Shown: piece after piece, positions 25,525 to 34,639 of the stretch
Layout: every line of letters starts with the position of its first letter
How positions within the stretch are numbered: position 1 is the stretch's first letter
NCBI RefSeq assembly: GCF_019049255.1
Contig: NZ_JAGMUJ010000019.1
Location: 52,635-116,634 of the forward strand
DNA: 64,000 nucleotides
Source of the DNA: Streptomyces sp. AC558_RSS880
GTDB taxonomy: Bacteria > Actinomycetota > Actinomycetes > Streptomycetales > Streptomycetaceae
Direction: 5' to 3'
Translations under genes and position numbers: made by a program
Notes under the pieces: model-generated
Databases searched by the model: none
What the model saw: the letters and a program-made list of their open reading frames with translations, nothing else
What the model was told of the DNA's origin: nothing

Positions 25525-26376
25525 GTGAACGCTGACCCGATGAGGGCGGGCGACGCGGTGGAGATCCGCGGGGCGCTGGCCCGGCTGCGGCGCGCGACCG
25601 GGCTGCCGGTCGCCTTCGGCGGACTGGTGGAACCCGGCCGGCGGCAGGTGCGCATCAGCGAGCTGAGCGGCACCGCGACGCCCGCGCTGAGCGCGCTCGC
25701 GGTGACCCCGGGCAACGGTCTGGGCGGCAAGGCGGTGGCGCTGGCCCGGCCGTGCGCGGTGACGGACTACTCCGTCTCGCGGCGGATCAGCCACGAGTAC
25801 GACGTCCCGGTCGCCGCCGAGGGCCTGCGCGCCGTCGTCGCCGTGCCGGTGGTCGTACGGCGTCGGGTGCGGGCCGTGCTCTACGGCGCCCTGCGCGCGG
25901 CGCACCCCCTGGGGGACCGGACGCTCGGCGCGGCGGTCCAGGCGGCGCGGGACGTGGAGCAGGCGCTGGTGGTGCGGGAGGAGGCGGCGGCGCTGGTGGC
26001 GGCGGCGCAGGCGGGCCCGGCGTCCGGGGTGCCGGACGGGTCCGGGGCGGCCCGGGAACAGGTGCGGGAGGCGCACGCGGCGCTGCGGGCGCTGGCGCCG
26101 CGGATCGCGGATCCCGTGCTGCGGGCCGAACTGCTCGACGCGTGCGCCCTGCTCACCGCGGGCACCGCCCCGTCCCCGGCGGTGCGGCTCGCGCCCCGGG
26201 AGGTGGACGTGCTCGCCTGTGTGGCGGCGGGGGCGACCAACAGCGTGGCCGCGGAGCGGCTGGGGGTGACGGCCGAGACCGTCAAGGCGTACCTGCGGTC
26301 GGCGATGCGGAAGCTGGGGGTGCGGACCCGGGGGCAGGCCGTGGTCGCGGCCCGCCGGGCGGGGTGGTTGCCATAG
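25525..26376 (+). CDS. GAF-domain LuxR-family regulator
   Basis: Protein of 283 residues from GTG 25525 with GAAGGGG at 25511-25517. A GAF-like sensor occupies about residues 10-145 (LRRATGLPVAFGGLVEPG, then VAAEGLRAVVAVPVVVRRRV). A helical linker follows and a LuxR helix-turn-helix ends the protein (about 220-280: LAPREVDVLACVAAGATNSV then AERLGVTAETVKAYLRSAMR). There is no receiver aspartate, so it is a single-component sensor. It is divergent from the acyl-CoA synthetase operon, its likely target. Confidence 0.9.
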   Translation: MNADPMRAGDAVEIRGALARLRRATGLPVAFGGLVEPGRRQVRISELSGTATPALSALAVTPGNGLGGKAVALARPCAVTDYSVSRRISHEYDVPVAAEGLRAVVAVPVVVRRRVRAVLYGALRAAHPLGDRTLGAAVQAARDVEQALVVREEAAALVAAAQAGPASGVPDGSGAAREQVREAHAALRALAPRIADPVLRAELLDACALLTAGTAPSPAVRLAPREVDVLACVAAGATNSVAAERLGVTAETVKAYLRSAMRKLGVRTRGQAVVAARRAGWLP

Positions 26377-26407
26377 GTTTGCGCTGTTTTCCCCTGACGG
26401 GTATTAC

Positions 26408-26435
26408 CAACGGTACGACTTTGGATTTACCGTTG
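26408..26435 (+). promoter_or_regulatory. Palindrome upstream of the LAL regulator gene
   Basis: Perfect 8-bp arms CAACGGTA (26408-26415) and TACCGTTG (26428-26435) around a 12-base AT-richer centre, about 97 bp before the LAL start. Probably a regulator site; the protein is unknown. Confidence 0.45.
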
Positions 26436-26531
26436 CCCGGCCCGCTGTAATTTGCCTCACTACACGGTCCGCCCGGAATTAAGGAACCTGTTGCCTAATA
26501 TTGGCCAGGACACGCCACACGGAGGGGAGCG

Positions 26532-29342
26532 GTGACCGTGCGACGGGACTTCAAGGAGCCTGCCAGGTGCCGCCCCGACCTGGTCATAGGCCGGGAGGAG
26601 CTGTACTCCGAGGCGCGGGAGCAACTCGCCCGAGGGGGCAGCGTGCTGCTGCACGGCCCGGCGGGAATAGGAAAGTCGACCGTGCTGCGGGCACTTGCGG
26701 CCGAAAACGCCGGTACGACGGGGACGGTGTTGCGCTGCTCGGCCACGGAGTCCGAATCCCATCTTCCGTTCCTGGCCCTGGCCGATCTGTTCGGTCTGGT
26801 TCTCGACAAAGTGTCCGCCCGGCTGCCCGCCGCCCAGCACACCGCCCTGGAGTCGGCGCTCACCGGGCGCGGCGAGTCCTCCCTCCAGCGGGACGGCCTC
26901 GCGTTGCGCCTCGCGGTGCTGTCCACGCTGCGGGCGCTGGCCGCCGAGGGGCCGGTCCTCGTCGTCGCCGACGACCTCCAGTGGCTGGATTCCGCCAGTG
27001 CCGAACTCCTCGGCTTCGCCGCCCGGCGGCTCGGCGACAGCCCGGTGCGGATGCTGTGCGCGGTGCGCACGGACGGCGAGGAGTACGACCGTCATCTGCG
27101 CGCCTGCCCGCCGGACACGCTCGCGGTGCGGCTGGGCCCGTTCTCCCGGACCCAGGTGTCCGCGCTGCTCGACCACCGCGGCTACACCGGTCTGTCCCGC
27201 TCCACGGCCCGTGACATCCACCGCACCAGCGGCGGCAACCCGCTGTTCGCCCTCGAACTGGGCCGCGCCCTCGCCGAGAGCCCCACCCGGCCCAGACCGG
27301 GCGAGCCGCTGCCGGTGCCGACCTCGCTGCGGGCCCTGGTGCTGAGCCGCCTGGAGATGCTGTCGGACGAGGCGCGCCGCACCCTGCTGGTGGCCAGCGC
27401 GGGCGCCCGTCCCACCCTGGCGCTGCTGCACGCGGCCGGCCGGGACAACGCCGAGGCGGAGACGGCGCAGGCCGCCGCGTTGGGGCTGCTGGCGACGGAC
27501 TCCGAGGAGCCGGCGCTGCGGTTCGCGCATCCGCTGATCTCGGCCGCCCTGTACGCGGAGGCGCCGGCGCGGGAGCGGCGGGCCGTGCACACGGCGCTGT
27601 CCACGGCGGCCTCCGACCCCATCGAGCGGGCCCGGCACCTGGCGCTGGCCGCCACCGGCCCCGATCCGGAGGTGGCGGCCCGGCTCGCCGAGGCCGCCGC
27701 GCTGGCCCGGGACCGCGGGGCGCCCTCGGTCGCCGCCTCGCTCGGGCTGCTCGCCGCCCGGCACACCCCGGCCGACGGCGGGCCGGGTCCCGACGAGCGG
27801 CGGCTGCAGGCCGCCGAGGACGCGATCACCGCGGGCGAGGCCGACCTGGCCCGGGACATAGCGCGCGAGGTGCTGACCCGGGCGACGGTGCCGGCGGAGC
27901 GGGTGCGGGCGTGGATGGTGGTCATCGAGGCGGCCGGGCAGGCGCTCGGCGAGGTCGACGCCGTCTTCCCGCAGGTGCTGGCCGACGCCGGCGACGACCC
28001 CCGGCTGCTGGCCCTCGTCCACTACCAGCTGGCCTGGCGGGAGGTGGTGGTGGACGGCGACTTCGCCAAGTCCCGCCAGGAGGCCGCGCACGCGGCGGAG
28101 CTGGCCGCGCGGGGCGGCGACCGGCGCACCGAGCTGATGGCGCTCGCCTTCCAGTCGTCCACCGAGACCCTGATGGGCCACCCCGACGCCCCCGCGACCA
28201 TCCAGCGGGCGCTCCAGGAGCCCCAGGACCCCGATGTGGCCTGCCACCACAACGGCGCCGCCATGGCGAGGTTCCGCTGGCTGCTGATGAGCGACCAGTT
28301 GCCGGAGGCTCGTACGGCCATCACCGCGCTGCTGCGGGAGGCGCGGCGGCGCGGCATGGTGGAGAGCGAGGTGCACTTCTCGCGGCTGCTCGCCGACACC
28401 GAGCTGCGCTTCGGGCACTGCGGCCGGGCCCTGGACCTGGCCCGCGAGAGCCTGCGGCTGGCCCGGGACTCCGGGATCGGCGAGAGCGCCTCGGCCATGC
28501 TCGCCTCGCTCGCGGAGGCGTCGGGCGGGGACGTGGAGCGGGCGCTGACGCTGGCCCGGGAGGCGGCGGACCACGCCGAGGTGGACGGCGACCAGTTGTA
28601 CCTCTCCCTCGCCCTGGCCGCCCTGGGGTACGCCCAGTTGGTGGCGGGGGACGCGCAGGCCGCGGTCCGTTCGCTGCGCCGGGTGCGGGAGCTGGAGCAG
28701 GGCATGGGCGTCAGCGACCCGGCACGGGGCCGCTGGCAGGGCGACCTCGCCGAGGCGCTGGTGCGGATCGGTGAGCCCGGCGAGGCGCAGGAACTCATCG
28801 ACGTCACCCGGGTGCACGCGCTGCGTCTGAACCGCGCGAGTGTCCTCGCGGTGCTCGACCGCGCCGAGGCGCTGGTGCGCGCGGCACGCGGCGAACGCCA
28901 GGCGGCGCAGGCGCAGTTGGCGTCGGCGCAGGAGCGGCTCGCCAAGCTGGGGTACGGCCTGGAGGAGGCGCGGGCCGCCTTCGCGCTGGCCCGGCTGCGC
29001 GGGCGGGGGCCGGCGCCGGCGGCGTACGACGAGGCCGCCCGGCTGTTCCGGCGCTGCCGCGCGCTGCCGTGGCTGCGCCAGGTGGACCGGGCCGTGGCCG
29101 CAGGTCCCACGGAGGCGGAGACCGTGCCCGCCGCGACGCCGGGCGCCCTGGACGGGCTGGCCACGATGGAACGGCAGGTCGCCGCGCTGGTGATGGAGGG
29201 CGCCACCAACCGGGAGATCGCCGGCCGGCTGTTCATCAGCGTCAAGACCGTCGAGGCGACCCTCACCCGGGTCTATCGCAAGCTGGGCATCCGCTCCCGG
29301 GTCGACATCGTCCGCCTGGCCGCGGGCCGTCGCACGACGTAG
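26532..29342 (+). CDS. LAL-family (MalT-like) ATP-binding LuxR regulator
   Basis: Protein of 936 residues from GTG 26532 with GGAGGGG at 26521-26527. Walker A HGPAGIGKST is at residues 41-50 and the Walker B region VLVVADDLQWLD at about 139-150. A long helical TPR-like middle follows, and a C-terminal LuxR helix-turn-helix at about 870-930 (LATMERQVAALVMEGATNRE, ISVKTVEATLTRVYRKLGI). LAL regulators hydrolyse ATP and activate nearby catabolic or antibiotic genes when bound to an inducer. Adjacent genes are a GAF-LuxR regulator and a secreted protease; the target is not proven. Confidence 0.95.
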   Translation: MTVRRDFKEPARCRPDLVIGREELYSEAREQLARGGSVLLHGPAGIGKSTVLRALAAENAGTTGTVLRCSATESESHLPFLALADLFGLVLDKVSARLPAAQHTALESALTGRGESSLQRDGLALRLAVLSTLRALAAEGPVLVVADDLQWLDSASAELLGFAARRLGDSPVRMLCAVRTDGEEYDRHLRACPPDTLAVRLGPFSRTQVSALLDHRGYTGLSRSTARDIHRTSGGNPLFALELGRALAESPTRPRPGEPLPVPTSLRALVLSRLEMLSDEARRTLLVASAGARPTLALLHAAGRDNAEAETAQAAALGLLATDSEEPALRFAHPLISAALYAEAPARERRAVHTALSTAASDPIERARHLALAATGPDPEVAARLAEAAALARDRGAPSVAASLGLLAARHTPADGGPGPDERRLQAAEDAITAGEADLARDIAREVLTRATVPAERVRAWMVVIEAAGQALGEVDAVFPQVLADAGDDPRLLALVHYQLAWREVVVDGDFAKSRQEAAHAAELAARGGDRRTELMALAFQSSTETLMGHPDAPATIQRALQEPQDPDVACHHNGAAMARFRWLLMSDQLPEARTAITALLREARRRGMVESEVHFSRLLADTELRFGHCGRALDLARESLRLARDSGIGESASAMLASLAEASGGDVERALTLAREAADHAEVDGDQLYLSLALAALGYAQLVAGDAQAAVRSLRRVRELEQGMGVSDPARGRWQGDLAEALVRIGEPGEAQELIDVTRVHALRLNRASVLAVLDRAEALVRAARGERQAAQAQLASAQERLAKLGYGLEEARAAFALARLRGRGPAPAAYDEAARLFRRCRALPWLRQVDRAVAAGPTEAETVPAATPGALDGLATMERQVAALVMEGATNREIAGRLFISVKTVEATLTRVYRKLGIRSRVDIVRLAAGRRTT

Positions 29343-29538
29343 CCCCGCGGGCGCCACCGGGGCGACCGAGGGTTTTCCCTGCCCCAACTCACCTAGGGGG
29401 TTCCCTCATTGGGACGATCGCGCTCCGGGTCGTAGCGTAACGGCGTGCCGCTCGCCGGGCACACGGGGGCCGGCCCCGAGGCCCTCGTGCTCGACCCCCA
29501 CCCCGCGCGACCCCCACCGGCAACCCATGAGGAGACCC

Positions 29539-30330
29539 ATGTCCGGGCTCACCCGTGCCAAGAAGGCCGCCGCCGCCGTCGCGGCCACCGCTGCCGCCGC
29601 CGCGACGGCGTTGATCGCCGCCCCCTCCGCCGTCGCCGCCCCGCAGCCGATCGTCGGCGGTACGACGACCACGACGTCCGCGTACCCGTTCATGATGCAG
29701 ATCACCGACGCCTCGCAGAACCAGTTCTGCGGCGGCACCCTCGTCTCGCCCACCAAGGTGGTCACGGCCGCGCACTGCATGGTCGGCGAGACCACGAGCA
29801 GCGTGCGCGTGGTCGGCGGGCGCACCTACCGCAACGGCACCAACGGCACGGTCGCCAGAGTCAGCCGGATATGGATCCACCCCAGCTACAGAAGCGTCAC
29901 CCGGGGCGACGACGTGGCCGTGCTGACCCTGTCGACGTCGATGCCGTACACCACGGCGCCCTACGTCTCCTCCTCCGACACCTCGGTGTACGCGGCCGGC
30001 ACGACCGCCCGCATCGTCGGCTGGGGCACCACCTCCTCCAACGGCAGCTCCTCCAACCAGCTGCGCACCGCGACCGTGCCGACCGTCTCCGACACCAGCT
30101 GCCGCGGCTCCTACGGCAGCCGGTACGTGCAGAGCGACATGGTGTGCGCCGGCTACTCCTCCGGCGGTGTGGACACCTGTCAGGGCGACAGCGGCGGACC
30201 GCTGCTGATCGGCGGCCGGCTGGCGGGGATCACCTCCTGGGGCGACGGCTGCGCGGCGGCCGGCTACCCGGGCGTCTACACCCGGCTGACCACGTTCTCC
30301 GCGGACGTGACGGCACAGGTCAACGGGTGA
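29539..30330 (+). CDS. Secreted trypsin-like S1 serine protease
   Basis: ATG 29539 is preferred over ATG 29527 because GAGGAGA (29529-29535) can serve only the former, giving 263 residues. An Ala-rich signal peptide runs to about residue 34 and the mature chain probably begins IVGG after a very short pro-region (APQP). The catalytic triad is visible: His in TAAHC, Asp in GDDVAVLTL, Ser in CQGDSGGPLL. Paired cysteines around these sites fit trypsin-like disulfides. A bidirectional terminator follows (30376-30416). The preceding LAL gene may regulate it. Confidence 0.95.
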   Translation: MSGLTRAKKAAAAVAATAAAAATALIAAPSAVAAPQPIVGGTTTTTSAYPFMMQITDASQNQFCGGTLVSPTKVVTAAHCMVGETTSSVRVVGGRTYRNGTNGTVARVSRIWIHPSYRSVTRGDDVAVLTLSTSMPYTTAPYVSSSDTSVYAAGTTARIVGWGTTSSNGSSSNQLRTATVPTVSDTSCRGSYGSRYVQSDMVCAGYSSGGVDTCQGDSGGPLLIGGRLAGITSWGDGCAAAGYPGVYTRLTTFSADVTAQVNG

Positions 30331-30375
30331 CGGACACCCCCATGAGTTCCTGAGCACCCCTCAGGTGGCAGACCA

Positions 30376-30416
30376 GGGGGCGTTGCGGGCTTCCACGAGC
30401 AGCCCGCAACGCCCCC
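30376..30416. terminator. Bidirectional terminator hairpin
   Basis: Perfect 16-bp arms, GGGGGCGTTGCGGGCT (30376-30391) and AGCCCGCAACGCCCCC (30401-30416), with a 9-base loop, between the convergent protease and AlkZ-like genes. Confidence 0.85.
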
Positions 30417-30431
30417 TCTCCATGCCCGCGT

Positions 30432-31526
30432 TCACCCCCGTACGGTCCCGAAGCGGATGTCGTGCGCCGTCCCCGGGTGCAGCACGCGGAGCATCCGCTC
30501 CCCCTCCGCGACGACCTCGTCCCGCTGCCGCCCGCCGAGCCGGCCGAACGGCTCGATGACGAGGGCGTGTTCGTCCAGCCGCCACAGCCCCGCCAGGAAC
30601 CCGTCGACGAGGAGGGTGCGGTGGGCGATGTTGCCCTGCCAGTGGCGGCCCCGGTACTCGGGCGGCACGACGCGGGTGCGGTCGGCGTGGGAGAGGAGCA
30701 GGTTGTCGAACTCGGGCAGGAAGCGCGGCGGGGCGGGGGTGTCCGGGTCGGGGCGGGGCGCGTCCGGCAGGTCGAAGAGCTCGACGCCGGTCTCGTCGCG
30801 GAAGGTGACGAGGTCCGGGCGGAGGCGTTCGAAGGCCTCGCGCAGCCGGGTCAGGCCGGCCCAGGTCTGCATGTCCTTCACGGAGGCCGGTCCGAAGGCG
30901 GCGAGGTAGCGCAGCACGGTGGCGTCCGGCGCCGGCGCCGGCTCGGCGGGCCCGCCCAGCCAGTGCTCGGCGGTGGTGAGCGTGACCTGGCCACTACGGC
31001 CCCACAGCCCGCGCGGGGTGATCTGCACGAGGGGGAGCTTGCAGCGGGCGGCGACGGAGAGGGACCCCGGGTCGGCGTCGGGCCACTCCTTCAGCAGGGC
31101 CTCGCGCAGCTGCTTCATGGTGCGCGGTTCCGCCTCGACGAGTTCACGGGCCAGGGCGGCGAGCCGGTCCAGGTCGACGCCCGCGAGCCCCTTGCGGAAC
31201 TGGGTCAGCTCGCGGTCGCGGGCGGGCTGCACCAGGGGCCGCAGGGTGAGGCAGTCGCGGGCGGTGTGGGTGTGGATGGTCGAGCGCAGGGTGACGATGC
31301 GGGCGACGGCGCGGTCGGCCATCGGCCGGGACAGCGCCTCGGGAGTGAAGCCGTCGAGGCGGGCGGCGAGCGCGTAGTAGGGCGGCTTGACGTTCTGCGC
31401 CTGGAGCCCGACCAGGTGCGCGACCGCGTCCTCGGCGGACATCGGCGAGCGGCGCAGCAGCAGTTGCCGCTCGAGGGTGGCCCGGTTCAGCGCCCGCGTG
31501 CCGAGCGCCTGCTTCGTCGTCGTCAT
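30432..31526 (-). CDS. Winged-helix HTH_42 protein, AlkZ/YcaQ-like DNA glycosylase candidate
   Basis: Protein of 364 residues of the HTH_42 family. The N-terminal LVGLQAQNVKPPYYALAARL contains Gln42-Ala43-Gln44, matching the catalytic Q-hydrophobic-Q motif described for AlkZ-type glycosylases. Later TLRSTIHTHTARD and a C-terminal LVDGFLAGLWRLDE are also typical of the family. AlkZ of azinomycin producers and E. coli YcaQ unhook interstrand cross-links. Many Streptomyces have several chromosomal paralogues of unknown substrate, and this is probably one. No drug-biosynthesis genes are adjacent. Confidence 0.85.
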   Translation of the reverse strand: MTTTKQALGTRALNRATLERQLLLRRSPMSAEDAVAHLVGLQAQNVKPPYYALAARLDGFTPEALSRPMADRAVARIVTLRSTIHTHTARDCLTLRPLVQPARDRELTQFRKGLAGVDLDRLAALARELVEAEPRTMKQLREALLKEWPDADPGSLSVAARCKLPLVQITPRGLWGRSGQVTLTTAEHWLGGPAEPAPAPDATVLRYLAAFGPASVKDMQTWAGLTRLREAFERLRPDLVTFRDETGVELFDLPDAPRPDPDTPAPPRFLPEFDNLLLSHADRTRVVPPEYRGRHWQGNIAHRTLLVDGFLAGLWRLDEHALVIEPFGRLGGRQRDEVVAEGERMLRVLHPGTAHDIRFGTVRG

Positions 31527-31584
31527 GTCCGCACGCTAGCGGCCGTCGCGGTCGGATGCTGTCCGCGATGGCCGCGGGCGTGCG

Positions 31585-32556
31585 GTGCTGATTGCCTCCC
31601 GCCGGAGCGGGCACCCGGGGCGCACTGTGTACGGGCGAGAGCGACCGGGACCGCGCAGGGTCCTGCTGACCGGGTGGTTCAGCTTCCGCGACGGGGAGGC
31701 GACCGCCGGGGACGTGCTGGCGCTGCGCCGCGTGGAGGAGGTGCTGCGGGGCGCCGGGATGGCGTACGACGTCGTCTGGAGCCCCGTTTTCCGGCCGGAG
31801 GCGCCGCACTTCGACGACGTACGGCCCGGCGACTACTCGCACCTGGTGTTCGTGTGCGGGCCGCTGCACGGGCCGCAGGTCGAGGAGCTGCACCGGCGCT
31901 TCGCGCACTGCGTGCGGATCGCCGTGGGGACGTCGGTGGTCGACCCGGGCAGCGCGGCCGTGACCGGCTTCCACCGCGTGCTGGCGCGCGACGCCCCCGG
32001 CAGCGAGCCGTCCGAGGACCTGGCGGCGCGCGCCCCGGCGGTGCCCGCGCGGCCCGTGGTCGGGGTGATCCTCACCCACGGGCAGCAGGAGTACGGGCGG
32101 CAGCGGCGGCACGGGCAGGTCGCGGAGCAGGTGACGCGCTGGCTGGCCGGGAAGGACTGTGCCCGGCTGGAGCTGGAGACCCGGCTGGACACCCGTGACT
32201 GGCATCTGAGCGCGACGCCCGCGCAGGTGCAGTCGGTGCTGGCCCGGCTCGACCTCGTCGTCACCGACCGGCTGCACGGGCTGGTGCTGGCGCTGCGGGT
32301 CGGCACGCCGGTGCTGGCGGTGGACCCGGTGGCGGGCGGCGCCAAGGTGACCGCGCAGGCCCGGGCCTGCGGCTGGCCCGCCCTGCTCGCCGCCGAGCGG
32401 CTGGACGCGCGCCGGCTGGAGCGGTGGTGGGACTGGTGTCTGACCTCGGGCCGGGTGGCCGCCCGGCAGGTGCGCGACGCGTTCCGTGAGGGGCGGGTGC
32501 CGGACGGGGCGGACCGGCTGGTGGAGGTGCTGGCGCCGCGCGCCGGCACCGGTTAG
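31585..32556 (+). CDS. Polysaccharide pyruvyltransferase-like protein
   Basis: Up to 323 residues from GTG 31585; GTG 31627 is a plausible alternative and neither has a strong ribosome site. The chain resembles the PS_pyruv_trans/WcaK fold: RRVLLTGWFSFRDGEATAGD at the start, a central HLVFVCGPLHGPQVEEL, and the characteristic VVTDRLHGLVLALRVGTPVL near the C-terminus. Such enzymes transfer pyruvate ketals to sugars of surface polysaccharides. It is convergent with the eight-gene glycosyltransferase operon, so it may decorate the same glycan; that is inference. Confidence 0.75.
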   Translation: MLIASRRSGHPGRTVYGRERPGPRRVLLTGWFSFRDGEATAGDVLALRRVEEVLRGAGMAYDVVWSPVFRPEAPHFDDVRPGDYSHLVFVCGPLHGPQVEELHRRFAHCVRIAVGTSVVDPGSAAVTGFHRVLARDAPGSEPSEDLAARAPAVPARPVVGVILTHGQQEYGRQRRHGQVAEQVTRWLAGKDCARLELETRLDTRDWHLSATPAQVQSVLARLDLVVTDRLHGLVLALRVGTPVLAVDPVAGGAKVTAQARACGWPALLAAERLDARRLERWWDWCLTSGRVAARQVRDAFREGRVPDGADRLVEVLAPRAGTG

Positions 32557-32557
32557 G

Positions 32558-32770
32558 CGGGACGGCTCCCGGGCACCCGGACGCAAGACGTACGACACCC
32601 GCCGGGCCCGGCTCCGCAAGGACGCCGAGGACTCCGGGGTCTCCGGCCAGGACGCCGACACGGCCGCCGACGAGGAACTGCGGGAGGGCGAAGGCCGGCG
32701 CAGCCGCGGCCCGCGCACGGAACGCGGACGCGGACGCGGCCCCAAGGGCGAACGCCCGGGGAGCGCGGGC
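32558..32770 (+). other. Coding-like stretch with no usable start (possible decayed small gene)
   Basis: The plus-strand frame through this interval has strong G/C third-position bias and reads as a highly charged polypeptide (KTYDTRRARLRKDAEDSGVS, then DEELREGEGRR and a basic RGRGRGPKGE tail). It resembles small charged Streptomyces proteins of about 60-70 residues. No ATG, GTG or TTG is available after the preceding stop, and the frame runs on into antisense of the next gene. It could be a remnant, contain a frameshift, or be chance. Confidence 0.35.
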
Positions 32771-33667
32771 TCAGCCGGTGTAGCGGCGGGCCGTGGAGGT
32801 GCGCTGGGCGGGTTCCAGGAGGCGCAGGCGGGACTCGACCTCGTGGGGGAGGACCCGGCGTTCGCGCAGGACCCAGGGCAGGGCCGCGGCGGCCTCGGCG
32901 AAGGCGCGCAGGGAGGCGGTGTCCCGGGGGACGGTGCGGGCCAGGTGCAGGGTGCGGCGCAGGGCGGAACGGGCCGGGCGGCGCAGCCAGGTGAACCACA
33001 GGGTGTTGCGGATGCCGTGCACCCGGCGCAGGGTGGCGTCCCGCGCGGCCGACGCCTGGTGGTGGACCGTCAGGTGATCGGCGTAGGTGAGCCACCAGCC
33101 GTCGGCCGCCAGGTCGGCGGCCAGCAGCTCCTCCTCGCCGCCGAGCCAGAGGCGCGGGTGGAAGCCGCCGGCGGTGCGGAAGGCGTCGGCGCGCAGGACG
33201 GTCGCGGCGGCCAGGAAGGAGCCGAGGGCGGGGCCGGGCAGCCAGGGCGGGCCGGGGACGGGCGATTCGCGCAGTTCGCGGACGATCGGGTCGTCGGTGC
33301 CGTCCGGTTCGACGATGATCCGCGCCGTGACCGAGCCGAGCGCGGGGTGCCGGTCGAGCAGGTCGGCGGCGCCGGCGAGGGAGCCGGGCGACCACCAGGA
33401 GTCGTCGTCGCAGAAGGCGACGTACGGCGTGCGGACGTCCCGTACGGCGAGGTTGCGGCCGACGGCGCCGAGGTTGCGGCCGGGGCGCAGCAGGCGGACG
33501 TCCGGGTGGTGGCGGGCGACGGCTTCCGCGGTGCCGTCGGTGGAGCCGTTGTCGGTGACGATCACCGGGGGTTCCTCGGGGAGGGCGGCGAGTTCGCCGA
33601 GGGTGCGCAGCAGTTCGGGGCGCCGGTCGTGGGTGATGACGACGACGGTCGTGCGGGGGTCGGTCAT
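32771..33667 (-). CDS. GT2 glycosyltransferase (last gene of the operon)
   Basis: Protein of 298 residues from ATG 33667, which overlaps the stop of the upstream GT2 gene (ATGA). GT-A fold family 2: TTVVVITHDRRPELLRTLG at the start, VTDNGSTDGTAEAV, and the DxD-like FCDDDSWW. A later GGEEELLAADLAA matches the acceptor-site region. No membrane segments. It is a close paralogue of the upstream GT2 (same FxDDDSWW and HHQ/HHH motifs), suggesting duplication and sequential addition of sugars to one acceptor. Confidence 0.92.
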   Translation of the reverse strand: MTDPRTTVVVITHDRRPELLRTLGELAALPEEPPVIVTDNGSTDGTAEAVARHHPDVRLLRPGRNLGAVGRNLAVRDVRTPYVAFCDDDSWWSPGSLAGAADLLDRHPALGSVTARIIVEPDGTDDPIVRELRESPVPGPPWLPGPALGSFLAAATVLRADAFRTAGGFHPRLWLGGEEELLAADLAADGWWLTYADHLTVHHQASAARDATLRRVHGIRNTLWFTWLRRPARSALRRTLHLARTVPRDTASLRAFAEAAAALPWVLRERRVLPHEVESRLRLLEPAQRTSTARRYTG

Positions 33668-34539
33668 GCGGTCGTCCTCTCCGGCTCCAGCAGGCGGGCG
33701 GCCCGTTCCACGTGCGGGGGCAGCGGCCTGCGCTCGCGCAGGGCCGCCGGGAGGCGGGTGAGGGTCTCCCGCAGGGCGCGCCGGGCCTGGTCGTCGCCGC
33801 GCGCCTCGGCCGCGAGGGCTCCGGTGCGGGCGAGGGCGTACGGGACGGGGCGGCGCAGCCAGGCGGTCAGGACCGCGTTGCGGCGCTGGAGCGCCGGGCG
33901 GCCGGGGCGGACCGCGGGGGCCGGGTGGTGGTGGGCGACGACGTCGGGGCAGTGGGTGACGCCCCAGCCGCGCGCGGCCAGGTCGTAGGCGAGCAGGGTC
34001 TCCTCGCCGCCGAAGAACAGCAGCCGGTGGAAGCCGCCCGCGTCGAGATAGGCGTACCGGCGGACGACGGCACCGCAGGCGAGGAAGCCGAGCACCTGGG
34101 TGCCGGGGAGATCGGTGGCCGGGCCGAGGGGGGAGCCGGCGAGGACGTCGTTGAGCGGGTCGGGGTCCGCGTCCGGGCCGACGAGGGTGCGGGCGGCGAG
34201 CAGGCCGAGCCGGGGATGGGCGTCGAACAGCTCGGCCGCCCGGCCGAGGGCACCGGGCGCCCACCAGGAGTCGTCGTCGCTGAACGCCACGTACGGGGTG
34301 TCGAGGGCGCGGGCCCCGTGGTTGCGGGCGAGCGCGCCGTGGTTGACGGGCAGCGCCAGCACCCGCACCCCGGGGAAGTCCCGGGTGATCATGGCGCGGG
34401 TGCCGTCGGTGGAGGCGTTGTCGGCGACGAGGATCTCGGGCCGCTCGGGCAGGGAGCGCAGCTGCCGGAGGGTGACGGCGAGCCGCTCGCGGCGGTCGCG
34501 GGTGGCGATGACGACGCCGAGACGCGGGCGACGGGTCAT
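33664..34539 (-). CDS. GT2 glycosyltransferase
   Basis: Protein of 291 residues from ATG 34539, supported by GGAAGGGAG 8 bases upstream; the much longer frame upstream is antisense noise. GT2 marks: LGVVIATRDRRERLAVTLRQ, VADNASTDGTRAMI, the metal site FSDDDSWW, and FFGGEETLLAYDLAARGW. About 100 bp separate it from the GT9 gene upstream, the largest internal gap in the operon except that before the GT9 gene. The downstream GT2 paralogue is coupled by ATGA. Confidence 0.92.
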   Translation of the reverse strand: MTRRPRLGVVIATRDRRERLAVTLRQLRSLPERPEILVADNASTDGTRAMITRDFPGVRVLALPVNHGALARNHGARALDTPYVAFSDDDSWWAPGALGRAAELFDAHPRLGLLAARTLVGPDADPDPLNDVLAGSPLGPATDLPGTQVLGFLACGAVVRRYAYLDAGGFHRLLFFGGEETLLAYDLAARGWGVTHCPDVVAHHHPAPAVRPGRPALQRRNAVLTAWLRRPVPYALARTGALAAEARGDDQARRALRETLTRLPAALRERRPLPPHVERAARLLEPERTTA

Positions 34540-34639
34540 GACGCGTGCTCCCTTCCGCCGGCCGGCCGCCCCACAGCCGCCGGGACGGGTCCCGGCAGCG
34601 CGCGTCCGGGCCGTCGGCGGTGGCCCGTGGGCGGGACGG

